A stretch of 64,000 bases of DNA from Bromus sterilis (GCA_950022295.1 OX465597.1:380215016-380279015), one strand, 5' to 3'; counted from the stretch's first letter, positions 1 through 10,810 are shown. Made by a program: numbers and translations. The notes: generated by a model from the sequence alone, not told the origin.

Positions 1-355
1 CCAAGGTTAAGCGTGCTTGGCTTGGAGCGATTTGAGGATGGGTGACCGACCGAGAAGTTGATCCCGGGTGCGCACGAGTGAGGATAAAGTGTGCAGAAAA
101 GACTAGTGTTGGTATGTGAGGACAGTCTGGATCCTAGGCGCACTGACCATGGAATCGATGGTTAATCGGTGGTTTGGTCGGGGCATTACAATTGGTATCA
201 GAGCCGACCCTGGCGGTTACACGGTGTGTGTGCCGGTCGGTGAGGCTTACATGGGGTACATGTGGGATGCCTGCAATTGGCGCCACAAACGTGTGCCAAA
301 GGGGAACATTCCTGCTGGGCCGACGAGTATGTCGGTTCCTTCAAGGGGTGGTGTT

Positions 356-634
356 TGTAACAACCCAGAATCTCAATAGGAATGATATACCACTCATATC
401 AACAATGTGCACCTTCTTTTCCGGAAGCCCAGCTCCAAAGAACTTCAAAGTTAAGCGTGTTTGGCTTGGAACGATTTGAGGATGGGTGACCGACCGGGAA
501 GTTGATCCCGGGTGCGCACGAGTGAGGACAAAGTGTGCAGAAAAGACTAGTGTTGGTATGTGAGGACAGTCTGGATCCCAGGCGCACCGACCATGGAATC
601 AGTGGTTAACCAGTGGTTTGGTCGGGGCGTTACA
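356..634 (+). repeat. 3' LTR of the Cassandra element
   Basis: A 279-bp LTR bounded by TGTAACA and TTACA. It repeats the segment 1-190 with scattered substitutions. It contains the 5S-like domain described at 441-519. Confidence 0.88.
441..519 (+). other. 5S rRNA-like domain within Cassandra LTR
   Basis: The block contains AAGTTAAGCGTGTTTGG (A-box-like) and AGGATGGGTGACC followed by GGGAAGT (C-box-like), in the same order and spacing as the 3' two thirds of plant 5S rRNA. The same block occurs at about 4-91 in the left LTR. It is not a 5S gene: the 5' third of 5S rRNA is not recognisable, and the sequence is embedded in an LTR. Cassandra elements are known to carry such domains, thought to recruit RNA polymerase III. 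Confidence 0.85.
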
Positions 635-888
635 CACTCCAACTTGGGAGCAAGGATGACCTTGTAGAAGTGAGTTGGACCGACGTCCTCATGGAAATGG
701 TCATAGTTCTTAGGACTCTTCGGGGCTCTGCCGTGCTCCACCACCGCCTTGCCCTTCTTGTTCGGCAAAACCTCTTTGGCCTTCGAAGAGTTCCCCGAAG
801 TAGCATTGCTGAGGACGAGCTTGTCGTTCTGCATTGAACATATGAACAAAAGGTCAATGGAGGCACCTTGATCTATGCTCAAAATGTA

Positions 889-985
889 CTGCTCCCTCCG
901 ATCCAATTTAAGTGTCGCAGAGAAACAACTGGCCAAGTGCAAACACACACTATAAGTGGTGACACTTAATTAGGATCAGAGGGAG
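889..985. mobile_element. Stowaway MITE in the B3-gene intron
   Basis: Terminal inverted repeats are CTCCCTCCGATCC at the left (from 892) and GGATCAGAGGGAG at the right (ending 985). TA dinucleotides at 887-888 and 986-987 match the Stowaway target. The arms extend inwards as AATTTAAGTGTC and GACACTTAATT. About 97 bp, non-coding. Confidence 0.88.
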
Positions 986-987
986 TA

Positions 988-1421
988 CCTTGTTTAGTGC
1001 TATGATCAGTGAACATGCATACCATAGTATATAGCATGCACATTTACACTACTCCACCGATAGCATATAGCAAGCACATTCGTAGTAATGTAAGCATCCT
1101 ACTAATGGGCATTCTTTGTAATCATCCAGACCTAGTAATGTAAGCACATAGCAAGAACGGATCATAAGCACTTATCATGGATCAACCTGATTGGAGGCGA
1201 ATCAAATCGATTGGTTCGAATCAAATAGGATCCAATGGCATCGAAGCAAAAAAATCCTAATCATATACGTTTGTTCGGTCCCAAATCAAAGCCTCCAACT
1301 ACAATCAATGCCTAAATCAAAGGCTACAACTATAATCGATGCCCAAATCAAAGCCTACATCTACAATTGATGTAAATCGAAGGCTACAACTACAAGGATG
1401 TAAAATCTGTAGAGGGCTTAC
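988..1421. other. Rest of the B3-gene first intron, with degenerate short tandem repeats
   Basis: No coding signal. From about 1282 to 1400 a unit of roughly 30-35 bp (…AAATCAAAGCCTACAAC TACAATCAATGCC…) is repeated imperfectly about four times. Nothing else is recognisable. Confidence 0.5.
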
Positions 1422-1439
1422 CGCCATTGCCGGACTCAT

Positions 1440-2263
1440 GGAAAAGGGGTGATGAAGTTTTCGATGCTTCCCGTCCAGAGCTTGCTTCCGATGCTCGTTG
1501 TCGATGCTCTTCGTCCAGTTCTTGTGGTCTCCGCCACCGGTGAGAGAGTGAAGAGAGGGGAGAGTGAGCGGTGAGTGGATTTATGGCGCCGCGTCATGAA
1601 GCAACGCGGCTTCTGCTGTGTGTCCCCGTGCGTGCAGCTGCCTCCACCCACGTGCGGTGGGTTGCAGCGCTCGGTCCTAGCTCGCTGGAAATGGGCGATT
1701 AGAGCATTTATCTGTAGCCAGGCCCAGAGGTGTGGTAAGTTCCAGGCGAGCCAAGATTTACATGCAGGCCAAGCATCCAAATAGCCCAAAACTACATCCA
1801 ACGGGTCTGGCTGACGTATATGTAGGCTACCAAACGCCTCCAAAGCTTTCACTTAGTCCATGTGCTACTGCTACCCACAGTGGTATATTCATCCTCTCCT
1901 ATGTGAACTATCGTGAGCTGGAGTTGGAAAACCGCCAACCTTTCTTATACTGCTATTGTTTGTAGAGTCGAAAGCCTATTAGGGCCTGGCCTTCGCTCCA
2001 GCCTGGACGGTTGCTCCACAGATCCACATCGGATGAGCAGCTGGCGTGGAGGAGAAAAGCAAAAAAAAACATAACTTGCAGAGACGAACGAGCTCTTGCA
2101 GAGGAACCTGCTTCCTCGCTCAAAAGGGGAAAAGAAAGTAGAGAATGGTGGAGACAGAACTAGAAAGAGGGCAGGAACTAGCCATGGAGGAGAGAAAACT
2201 AAACTGATTTGGATTGAAAGTAAAAAGCTAATGGCGCAGAGAGAAAGATAGGTGGACCACTAA
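1440..2263. other. B3-gene promoter side and unassigned intergenic DNA
   Basis: The first 150 bp correspond to the putative 5' UTR and core promoter of the minus-strand B3 gene. The remainder has no gene I can support. The segment near 1910-1980 (CTGGAGTTGG…GTAGAGTCGAAAGCC) loosely resembles 2600-2670 and may be an old repeat. Confidence 0.4.
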
Positions 2264-2456
2264 GGCCTTGTTTGGTTTGGACTGGGCGTAGATTTATCCA
2301 CCATCTTCCACTTCAACTCACGGGGATAAAAAGAATCGGCATTCACGCGTGGAACGAATCCACGATCAAATGGTGAAGGAATTGGCTGATGGAAACCCAA
2401 TCCAGGCGTGAATAAACTCCACTAGGGAATTGGTTCAGTGGTAACCAAACAAGGCC
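2264..2456. mobile_element. Tourist-type (PIF/Harbinger) MITE
   Basis: A 193-bp element with perfect terminal inverted repeats GGCCTTGTTTGG / CCAAACAAGGCC. It is flanked by a TAA target duplication (2261-2263 and 2457-2459). Both the termini and the trinucleotide target are those of Tourist MITEs. There is no coding capacity, so it depends on a Harbinger transposase supplied elsewhere. Confidence 0.92.
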
Positions 2457-2459
2457 TAA

Positions 2460-3196
2460 AGATGTTGCTTCAGTTGGATGGAATATATCCATGCGGGTGT
2501 CTCATTAATTTTTTTCTTAGGTGGAGGCTGAAACCACACCTAGGTGTGCCCTTAAAACTATTGCTATTGCATTATTATCTTATAGAAGTGCATCATTCAT
2601 CTGCTGGAGTTGGAAGCGAAGCTGTCGTCCTATCCTGTCCTAGACTGAATAGTTTAAGTAGAGTTGAAAGCCCCATGCACTCCAGTTTTTTCTAATGGAA
2701 GAAATGTTGTGCACACAATCTAAAAGAGCTCGGATATCCTTCAGAGTTTAGATCAAGCCCAGCATGTTGTATCAAAAAAATTTGGCCAGGCGGTTGATTA
2801 CATCTTCCTTACCAGAAGTTAATTATACACATGAAAGTTTGTCATCTTATCTCTTTAGGATGCGGATATATAAAATTATGTTATTGTAAAGCTGGAGCTG
2901 AGCAACACTAATGCGAGTGCCATACTGCCATGTCATTGCACTACTAGCATTATAAGTTCATTACTGCATTCAGTGCATCTGGAAAACAATCGTTCCATGT
3001 GGCTTGTAATAAATTCAAGCTAGTTTTTGTCTAGCGTTGCAGTGTCATTGTTCGTACTTATAAAACCGGACCTAATAGCACCGACCTTAATTATGAATGT
3101 GAGGGACCATAATGCTAAGATAAGAGTTTCTTTTCAAGTACTAGCTTATATGATACTGTAGACAACACTTACTGAAGTTGCTGCCTCCATTTTCAG
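2460..3196. other. Intergenic or intronic DNA, no supported gene
   Basis: AT-rich sequence without a recognisable exon. It may be intron of the plus-strand gene whose last exons follow at 3197. Confidence 0.35.
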
Positions 3197-3393
3197 AAGT
3201 TTCGTGAGGCGGTTTAGTTATGACATATTTGTGCATTTTTTAGATCTTGCACAACCTAGTTACTCCCTAACTTTGAATCTGAGAGAGTTCCCATCTGACC
3301 GGCTATGTACACTTGCTCAATTTGCAGGTCGTGGATCACACCATACACTACTTCGAGAAGCACGACAGGGTAACATTTGTGGTCGAGGACTGA
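3197..3393 (+). pseudogene. Putative last two exons of an unrecognised plant gene
   Basis: A micro-exon at 3197-3211 (TTTTCAG|AAG TTT CGT GAG GCG|GTTTAG, giving KFREA) and a terminal exon at 3328-3393 (TTTGCAG|GTC…TGA) share one phase. Together they encode a C-terminus that ends HYFEKHDRVTFVVED followed by TGA. A CT-rich 3' UTR and an AATAATAAT signal (about 3466) follow, which fits a gene end. The upstream exons are not found, so this is either a 3' gene fragment or a gene with a very long intron. I do not recognise the protein. Confidence 0.35.
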
Positions 3394-4165
3394 TCCGATC
3401 CTCCTCCTCCTCCTCTGTATGTATGTGATGCACATCCAAACAGTATCTATCTATGTTGTATATGGAATAATAATGTACGTACTGCAACTGCAAGCCACGT
3501 TGAGCTGCTCACATATGTGCCGTTGTTTCTGCTGACACACAACATCATGATCATAATATCAGGCTAAGCTGTGCGGCGCCGGCCATCGTCCGTCCCGTAC
3601 GCCCCCACCAGCACAGCAAGCGGCAGCCGGCCGCGCCTTGCACATGGACAGACAGACACGGAGGCTAGCGTGAATGCGTGACCACCCCCGGGTCCTCTCG
3701 TGGATGCACGTGTCACGCTCCGATGCGTCCACCCGAAGATGAAGATGGTGGATTGGATGATGATGCAGACCTCAGTCGACATCATCCACGTCTGTATGTC
3801 CGGCCGCGGTAGCAATAGTTGGCGTTGGCGCTATGGCCAGGGCAAAGCGAACGCAGCACCCATGCCGATTACCCTCCGATCCGAATTAAATTAGCAACGA
3901 CTTTATATTAAGCGCACGGCGCGAGGTGGTGAGACGGAGCACGGAGGAGCGCCGGCCGGACGACAAGGTACCACCACTCCCCCTTGTCCGTCGGCTCGAC
4001 TCCATCAACTCGTCACCAGCAAACGGGACGGCCGCTCTCTCTTTTTAGCCGTTTCTCTTCATCCCCACTCCAACGTCTTTCTTCCCTCCCCCCACTCCAG
4101 CCGGCCACAAAGTGGAGCTCGTCCCAACTCCGGCCAACAGCACAGGTTACGATCGTCGTCCGTCC
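3394..4165 (+). promoter_or_regulatory. 3' UTR of the preceding fragment, then promoter and 5' UTR of the At4g08330-like gene
   Basis: A TATA-like TTTATATTAAG (3901-3911) is followed by GC-rich then CT-rich sequence up to the ATG at 4166, as expected for a grass 5' UTR of about 230 nt. No other feature is evident in 3480-3900. Confidence 0.4.
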
Positions 4166-4799
4166 ATGGTGAGGTCCAACTCTTTCGACAGCTGCTACTC
4201 CACCATCCAGGACGTCTCATACAGGTAAGCTTCGAATCCCACTCCCATCACTACTTCCATTCCATCTCTCAACCGGCGACGGTTCTTGCATCATCCAAAC
4301 CTCCATTCTTGATCCGTCCGGTTGGTTCGCTAACGGCAGCTGCGGCTACTGCGGCTACGCGCTGAACCTGAGCTCGGGGGCGCGGAACACGGCGAGCATC
4401 GGTTCCAAGTACGGCAAGCACATCAGGAAAGGCGTCTTCGCCTTCGTCGCCGTCGACGAGACGCGCTTCACGCAGGCCGACGAGGTCACCTGCGCGCCCC
4501 GCTTCCGGCCCTGGGCAGTCTGGCGCCTCTTCAGGAGGAGGTCAGCGTGGCGCCTCTTCAGGCGGAGGTCGCGCCTGCTCTGCCGCAAGTGCGGCGGCCG
4601 CATCGGCGCCGCCTATGAGGAGGACGACGACCAGGAGGACCCCGCAGGCCTGTCCGCGTGCGGCGGCTCCGACGACGATCTGCCCACGAGCTCCGCCGGT
4701 AGCGTCGCGTCCAGGCGGAGGAGCTACTTCATCAGGATCGGCGCGCTGCAGCCCTCGTCGGATGATCCTCCTCCTCCCGCCGATCCCTTCTCTCTATGA
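4166..4799 (+). CDS. At4g08330-like CxxC protein, two exons
   Basis: Exon 1 is 4166-4224 (ending TAC AG|GTAAGC) and exon 2 is 4340-4799 (ACGGCAG|C…CTATGA). They join in phase to a 172-residue protein. SCGYCGYALNLSS (20-32), IGSKYGKHIRKGVFAF and the TRFTQADEVTC block match the plant family annotated as uncharacterised protein At4g08330, chloroplastic-like. Two CxxC pairs (Cys21/Cys24 and Cys101/Cys104, CRKCGG) could form a zinc ribbon. The function is unknown. Chloroplast localisation is only a name inherited from Arabidopsis: the short N-terminus here has no clear transit peptide. Residues 81-97 contain a direct repeat of WRLFRRRS from a tandem duplication of about 27 bp. Ser-rich, acidic and Pro-rich segments follow the second CxxC. 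Strong GC bias is typical of grass genes. It converges on the carboxypeptidase gene. Confidence 0.85.
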
Positions 4800-5631
4800 C
4801 ACGGTTTGCTGAATCGCCTGGCTCTGGGGCTGTATACTGCGACACGGTTTGTTGATTTTTTTGTTCTTTGTTCATAGTGGAATATGACCCCAGAGTCTGA
4901 TGCGTGTAAGTTGATCCTACAACGTTTGTTTGTGTCATGGTAATGGAGTTCGCCATGGTTGCAATTTTAAGCCACCTTGTATCTGTCCATGGCTAAATCC
5001 TAGTACTAGTAGTAGCTTTCTGTGTGGGTTTTCTTTTCCATTGGCATCGGTTACTGATGTCGATTTCTCTGTACACATCTAAATTTTGGAGTCTGTTTTT
5101 GGTTTCCGACAGATAAATATAATTCAGTTCGTCAACACCGATTCCACTAGCTGACTAGACAAGATAAATTCATGTGATGGACCATTATTATGTTCTTCAA
5201 TATCACTTATTTTCTTCTATCTATGCAGTCAACTCGCTGGCAATTCGGAATTGGAGCACACCATTAAGGTTTGCAGTCACAGGTACCTCAGTAAGTCAGT
5301 TGGATTACATGGTGAAGATCACCATGGGACTAGAATCACTATTTTCCTGACACTGAATTTTGGCTATGCAAAATGCCAGTTATTTTCTCTCTGTGCAATG
5401 AGTAAACTGTACTTCTCAAATAATCACTATCATTATCAATTTATCATATACAAGGAGCTCTTTAGCTGCAGCAGTACAGTATCAGTTTTCCCTATTAGCT
5501 AAGAAGCATACATACATTTTCAATAGAGATAACTGAATAAAATTTTGTAATAATCAAATCAAACAAAAAAGAATGTGAAAAACAGTGAATATGATTTTCG
5601 TAGTTTACACTATCATTTTGCTTTCAAGTGG
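4800..5631. other. Intergenic region between two convergent genes
   Basis: It holds the 3' UTRs of the plus-strand CxxC gene and the minus-strand carboxypeptidase gene. AT-rich; no repeat or ORF recognised. Confidence 0.5.
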
Positions 5632-8556
5632 CTATTGAGTAGGCATCGGTGTGTCCTTCAAGAAGTGTCTGAATAGTATTAATGCTTGTCGAGGCCGGTG
5701 CAGAGGCACCTCATGTCCCGCACCTGCTACGGTGACGAGAGTTAGTCCTTTGTAAACCTGACTCCAACCTCCAACCTGCAAAACAGAGAAATGTATTTGA
5801 TGTCAGATTGAAATGGTTCTTTCTAGGACAGAATCATGTCAATTTAGTGAATAATCATTTTAGTAAACCGACCTTCCCATGGTCATACCAAGGGTACCAG
5901 TTCATCAGTGTTGGTAGCTTGAGAGCACTTATTGAATATCTTGTCGCAGTTACAGGAACTACAGCATCTGTGTCCCCACTGCAAAAAAAGTAAAATGCAT
6001 GGCCAGTCATTATCCATGAGGCCAACATAATACAAATATATTATTTTGTAGCAATCAGAAATCATATCAGCATGGATAACAAGGAGTTTTATTCATTTTC
6101 CTTCCCTTAAGGGGCAGTAGTCAAAATGTTTGGAGAAGATCTCTATTTATACAGACAAACCAGTATCAATGTAGGTAGGTGGTACTTGGATACTGCAGAT
6201 AGTCATACAGAACACATAAAGATGATTCCATAACTAAGAAACAACATGGACTCGATGTTATACTGACAGAAACATATACTAGACATAAGTAAACTCAGTA
6301 AATGGCTCGGTCATCCCTTCTGGCACTTACCTGAATACCCATATCCTGATACCAGCTGCAATTAACTCATGATAGATAGGAAGCATAGATCTGGGGGAAT
6401 CCGCCCAGTATGATCCGACAATATCACTGCAATAAATAGGCAAATGAGTATATATGCTTAAGATAGGAACAGAACTTTTAAGGTGTATTTTTCAGATAAA
6501 CAATTTGAACCTGCAAGTTTTCCAAGGGTATTTAATTCCAGTAGTGTTAGCGTGCAATGCCATCTGCACTTCTGGTAGGTTGTAGTAAACATTTGCATAT
6601 CTTTCGGTGCAAGGATCATAGGCTCTGGACAACCAAGGCTGTAAAATGTAGAGTCAGCTTAAATATACAGATGAACACTACAATCAAACTATATCTAGTT
6701 CTATAACACACAACTATTCAATCAAGTGAAAAATAACAATCCTAGGTTGATATATAAGAATCAGAAATTGAACAAATAGTTCTAATACAAATTACTGTAG
6801 CAAATCGCATAGACATTATGTTTCATGTTTACATTCATGTCTATCTGATCTAAAACACTTGATACAGCTATAAAAATTCAAGCAGCCTAAACTGCCACAA
6901 TTGCATGGAAATGCACTCTGTAGAAGAAAGCACAAAATAGAACCTTCTAAAAGCGCAAGATCACCTGATCAAAAGTAATCAAAAAAAAAATATAATTTTC
7001 CTCATCATAGAATTTATTTATTGCACCCATTACTTCATTTTATCAATGATTTTCTTCTTCTGAAATTTAGTTATTCATTTAATGCACCAATTGTAACCAC
7101 CATCTTGTTATTGACATTGCACTCTCATAGAATCCATACTCCAGTGTGATTTTGATGTAAGAACTGGATTTAACAAAGTTGCTGATCATTTATGCAAAGC
7201 AAAATACTTACGTAGCGTCCTCCCAGGCCAAGTTTGAGAGAGGCTGAGCTATTGCAGGGCTTTGTGTAGAGACTATAAGGGTCAATGTTGCCTTCTTCGG
7301 AACTTGCTAGGTTCAGGTTCTTGACACATTCAGGAGAAGGGTGCTCCGAGGAATCAAACAAGCATGTCTTCTTCAAGTTGTGGTAAGTGCTGTCAGAGAT
7401 CAGACCATGACTCCACCAGTACTCAAATGTGCCAAGATAGTCATTGTAGTCGTCCGTAACTGCATTCCCTACCTTAATTTTCAGGAATAGTATGTTTTCA
7501 GAAACTAGCATTTAATATCCAAAAAAACAAACATGCATTTCAAATATTTACCACGAATCCTTTGAGGTTAATTGTTGGATTCTCAGTGCCCTTGTTCTTT
7601 TCGTATATGAGCTTGGCTAGCTGGGGAACATAATGCCCTGAAAATGTCAAAAGATCAGTCTTCCATCAAGCAAGGAGCCAGAACATAAAATTCAAAAATT
7701 AGGCTCCATTTGGAAGATGAGATTTTCTCCAGTTCCTCTGAAATTCTTGTACCTGCGTAGCTCTCTCCAGCAATGTAGAACTCCCTGTACTTGTACTGTG
7801 GGAATCTCTCCAGCCAGTTCACCAGAAAAGCGTAGGCATCCAGTGCTACAAGGCAAGACAAAAAAAGAAGAGGCAGAGGACAGGAAGTTGGTATCAGAAT
7901 TCTGAAGAATCCGTGTCGCCGGAAAGCTTGCACGAAAATGGCCATGGAGCAGCCGTCAGTTACCTGTCTTGGCGTCCCCGCCGGTGTACAGATCCAACGT
8001 GGTGTTGGAGTAGGAGAACCCCACGCCGGCCGGCGACTCCAAGAAGAGCAAATTGGCCGCTGCAATCACAGGCAAGAAACGCACGCCCGGAGTAAGAATC
8101 TCTCACTTCCGATGCTACATTGGACCAATCTGGCCCTGCTAATGGTTGGATTGGAGCTCAAGAAGCCGAGGAAGACGAGGCACGGAGGGAGTACGCACCC
8201 TTGTTCCAGGAGTTCTTGTTGAGGTAGAGCGTCTTGCCGTCGGGCCGGATACGGAAGGGGCCGACCTCCTCGGACGCGCCGTAGCCGACGGAGGAGCAGC
8301 CGGGACCGCCGTTGAGCCAGAGGACGAGCGGCGCGATGGGCCCGGCCGCCGGCTCCGCCTCGATGAGCCAGTAGAAGAGCGCGCGGCCGCGCGCCGGGTT
8401 GACCGTGACGTAGCCGGAGTACTGCGAGAAGGCCACGTCGGGCGGCTGCCCCGGGAGCTCCCGGATCCGGTCGCTCTCCTGCTCGGCCAGGGCGGCGGCC
8501 GCTACGAACGCTGACGCCGCTAGCAGCGCCAGCAGAGCCGCCACCTCGCGAGCCAT
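5632..8556 (-). CDS. Serine carboxypeptidase-like protein (S10 family), nine exons
   Basis: Minus strand. Exons are 8199-8556, 7964-8059, 7753-7845, 7552-7637, 7212-7472, 6511-6638, 6331-6426, 5873-5978 and 5632-5775. All junctions are GT-AG and phases agree, giving 455 residues and TAG. Residues 1-24 form a hydrophobic signal peptide, so the protein enters the secretory pathway, probably to the vacuole or outside the cell. WLNGGPGCSS (80-89) supplies the substrate and oxyanion region. GESYAG carries nucleophile Ser180. SGDTDAVVP (373-381) carries the catalytic Asp, most likely Asp377. GAGHEVP carries His429. Length, motif spacing and NKAANLLFLESPAGVGFSY match plant carboxypeptidase II-type SCPLs, which cleave C-terminal residues, though some relatives are acyltransferases. 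MAREVAA was chosen as start because it opens the signal peptide; an upstream in-frame ATG at 8709 would bury it. No inactivating change is seen. Confidence 0.93.
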
Positions 8557-9779
8557 TGCGGGCAGACGCTCAGACGGAGCAAGCTCCGATGGCTGGCTGG
8601 AGCTTGGACTGTTAGTGGTAAACCGGCTGGTGGTGGAGTGGAAGAAGCGGGCGGGCAGTGGAGCTGAGCTTGCAAGCACGAGGCTTGCTTGCACTTGCAC
8701 AGTACGCAAGCACTCGCGTCACTGCTGCTGCTGCTGATGCTGACAGGAAGGAGGAGAGGAGAGGGGAGGAGCTGGTACTGTATAAGAAATGCAGGGCCAC
8801 GGTGGGGTTGGCTTGCATGGGTTTCAGCGGGGGATTTGGTTCCTGGTCCTCACGCCGCCATGGACAGCTAGCTCAGGGACCCTCCTCGATGGAAGCCCGA
8901 GCAGTAAAGAAATGGAGATGTAGAGGACAGCCGATGCATCTCTCATTCCTTCTCAGCTCTGACCGGCGCGCCCCACGGTGGGGAGGGAAGGGAGGCAAGT
9001 ACAGGAGGAGGCGCACGATGTGCGGGGATTTCCCTTGGCGAGGCGGTGATGATTGAGCAGCGGCGGGGGGCAGCACAGATCAGATCGTGTACTTGAGGCT
9101 GGGCTGTGCTGGGCGTCTGACTTGCGAGACTAAATTAGGTGCTGCTCCAGATCGGCTGGCTGGCACTGCGCGCGGTATCTGCCTGCGTTGCGTGGTTAGC
9201 GTCGCGGAAAGTGGGTGGCCGTGTCGGCAATGCCGCAATACTCTATGGTGGCGGCGAGCGTGTGAATGGAGGTGGAAGCAGGAAGAAGATGAGGCTGAGA
9301 TGGGCGGGGCGGGGCACATGGGGGTGGTGGTCAGACTGGAAGTGGCGGGAGGAGCAGCGCGAAATAATAATGTTGGCGACACACGCATCTTCCCGCTGTT
9401 GGCCGCGGCAGCTAGCGGCGTCCCGTGCACGCGGCGGAGGAAAGGGCCGGCCGAACCACCGCGCGCCACTGCGCTGTGTCGTTGTGCTCGGCGTACATGG
9501 GGGCATGGACAGCAGGACAGGTCGAGGCCCGCTGGACGGCTGGAGACGGCGGATAAACTAGTTGACCCGGCGTAAGAGCAACTCTTAACACAGTACTGTA
9601 TCCGTATGAATGTGTGATCATTTTGGCGGAAAACAACGTTGTGGATGGTGGTCAGCGCATCTTAAACGTCGATCCTCAACCTTCCGTATATATCTGGATT
9701 GAATTGTTCGGATCATTTTTGCTATTGAATATGATCATGTATCCGTTAGTGGGTCTGGCAATCGAGAACCCATCTGTGA
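8557..9779. other. 5' UTR and promoter of the carboxypeptidase gene, then unassigned GC-rich DNA
   Basis: A weak TATA-like TTATACAG (minus strand, about 8779-8786) would give a 5' UTR of about 200 nt. From 8900 to 9560 the sequence is GC-rich with overlapping open frames on both strands but no protein family signature, so no gene is called. Nothing recognised in 9560-9779. Confidence 0.4.
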
Positions 9780-10050
9780 TGGGATGGTTAAAAGGACTGG
9801 TATCCCTAGCCTACCAAGGTTCAAACCCTAGGTTTAACACCTTGGTGTCTCATTTAAAGGCGAATATTCTTTCGATGGGAGGGGACATTCCCGTCGACAA
9901 CGAAGCGCCTGTGGTGACTTTGTTAAATCTCAAGACTCGCCGAATCATGATCAGTCTCTTGAAGGTGTTAGGGTAGGGTGTGCGCGTGTGCGTTCGTTCA
10001 TAGGGATTAGTGTGTGTACTTACTTGTGAGTGTCCGCATATTCGTTTTTT
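9780..10050 (+). mobile_element. Au-type SINE, copy 1
   Basis: A tRNA-like head contains GGTATCCCTAGCC and a near-consensus B box GGTTCAAACCC (9818-9828). The body has the phrases GGGAGGGGACATTCCCGTCG, GACTTTGTTAAATCTCAAG and GTAGGGTGTGCGCGTGTGCG, which are characteristic of the grass Au SINE. The element ends in a T run (10045-10050). No protein is encoded; movement would rely on a LINE. Confidence 0.8.
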
Positions 10051-10395
10051 CACAAACTTGACGTAAATCGAGGAGGATTTTGAAGGACTCTGGATCACTG
10101 ACACGTTCTCGTTCCACACCTAGGTCCCACCCAAAATCTCTCTGCACCAACAATCTTTTCGCGCGCGGAGCGGTTGTCATGCATTCATGGAGGTCAGCCA
10201 ACCACTGCGACCGGCATTGACGCCCAACCAAAGCCGACATGACATATCACTGTAGAGGTGGACGACGTGTTGAACGAGAGACCCGGTCTCCACGCATGTT
10301 CAATGTCGGACATACGCGATGAGGCGACTACTCGTCTGCCACCTGTAGGCAATAAATAAGTGTGGCGGCAAAGACGGTTGCTCCGCAACCCTAAC

Positions 10396-10810
10396 CAATG
10401 CCTGTTGTTTATACGAAGTCTCACAGGACCATGGAACACACCACATCCTGCCGCTCCCCTTTCTTCTTCCTTCACCTCTGCCATACGACGAGTTCTAGGC
10501 TTTTGCGGGATAGAGGATGGTTCGCCGACGAGCAACAGAGATTACAGATAGCGGATCTCCTCAAGAAGTCGAGGTGCAGCGGCGGCGCGGGCGACGATTA
10601 CGGGCAACACCTCTCATCACTAGCGGGTTGCATGCCTGCTAACTACGATATGCAACCACTGCCCGTGCTTCAATATAAAGCTCATGCGGAGAACCTAGGT
10701 TGGTTGTTGCTTCATGACTCAGCCTTGCAGCGGAAGCGGACTAACCCATAGCACGACACCCATGGATGGCTGCTTGCATATCGGGATGTCCTTCTCCTTA
10801 GGTTGGCACC
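10396..10810 (+). pseudogene. Left part of a repeat-associated ORF split by element A
   Basis: An open frame from about 10398 gives a peptide with the phrases DEQQRLQIADLLKKSR and YDMQPLPVLQYKAHAENL followed by HDSALQRKRTNP, then TAG at 10749-10751. A second frame continues GWL…GMSFSLGW up to 10810, where the 5' LTR of element A begins. The frame picks up again at 47,713 on the other side of A. The family is unknown to me. It resembles multicopy ORFs of grass intergenic DNA. It is broken by a stop or frameshift as well as by the insertion. Confidence 0.4.

Larger units (their letters stand above)
1..634 (+). mobile_element. Cassandra-type TRIM retrotransposon (left LTR cut by window edge)
   Basis: Two direct repeats flank a very short interior. 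The left copy ends at 190 (…GGGGCATTACA) and the right copy runs 356-634 (TGTAACAACC…GCGTTACA). Directly after the left copy is a primer-binding site TGGTATCAGAGC (193-204), complementary to the 3' end of initiator tRNA-Met. A purine-rich tract (about 343-355) precedes the right copy. The interior is about 165 bp and has no coding capacity. The LTRs contain a 5S-rRNA-like block, which is diagnostic of the Cassandra TRIM family. The element abuts a B3-domain exon at 635. The left target duplication is outside the window. Confidence 0.9.
635..1439 (-). pseudogene. B3-domain gene, 5' two exons, interrupted by Cassandra
   Basis: Minus strand. ATG at 1439 opens an 18-nt first coding exon (1422-1439, MSPAMA) ending at a strong donor GCG|GTAAGC. 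The second exon starts at 828 after ATGCAG and keeps the frame (NDKLVLSNATSG…). It runs into NYDHFHEDVGPTHFYKVILA and PKLE, where a plant B3 DNA-binding domain begins (HFYKVIL is the usual first strand). At 634 the frame meets the Cassandra LTR in mid-domain, so the rest of the gene must lie left of the window, on the far side of the insertion. A CT-rich 5' UTR and a TATA-like CCATAAATCC (1577-1586) lie upstream. The family, plant nuclear transcription factors of the REM type, is inferred from a partial domain. Only the N-terminal 71 codons are visible. Confidence 0.62.

Noticed and set aside
193..204. tRNA gene fragment
   Set aside because: The match to tRNA-Met is the primer-binding site of the TRIM; there is no cloverleaf. 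The same holds for 33539-33550.
441..519. Functional 5S rRNA gene
   Set aside because: Only the 3' part of 5S is recognisable, and it lies inside both Cassandra LTRs.
9087..9575. Overlapping ORFs of 129-162 codons on both strands
   Set aside because: GC-rich DNA gives long open frames by chance. No domain, no splice context and no conserved composition seen.
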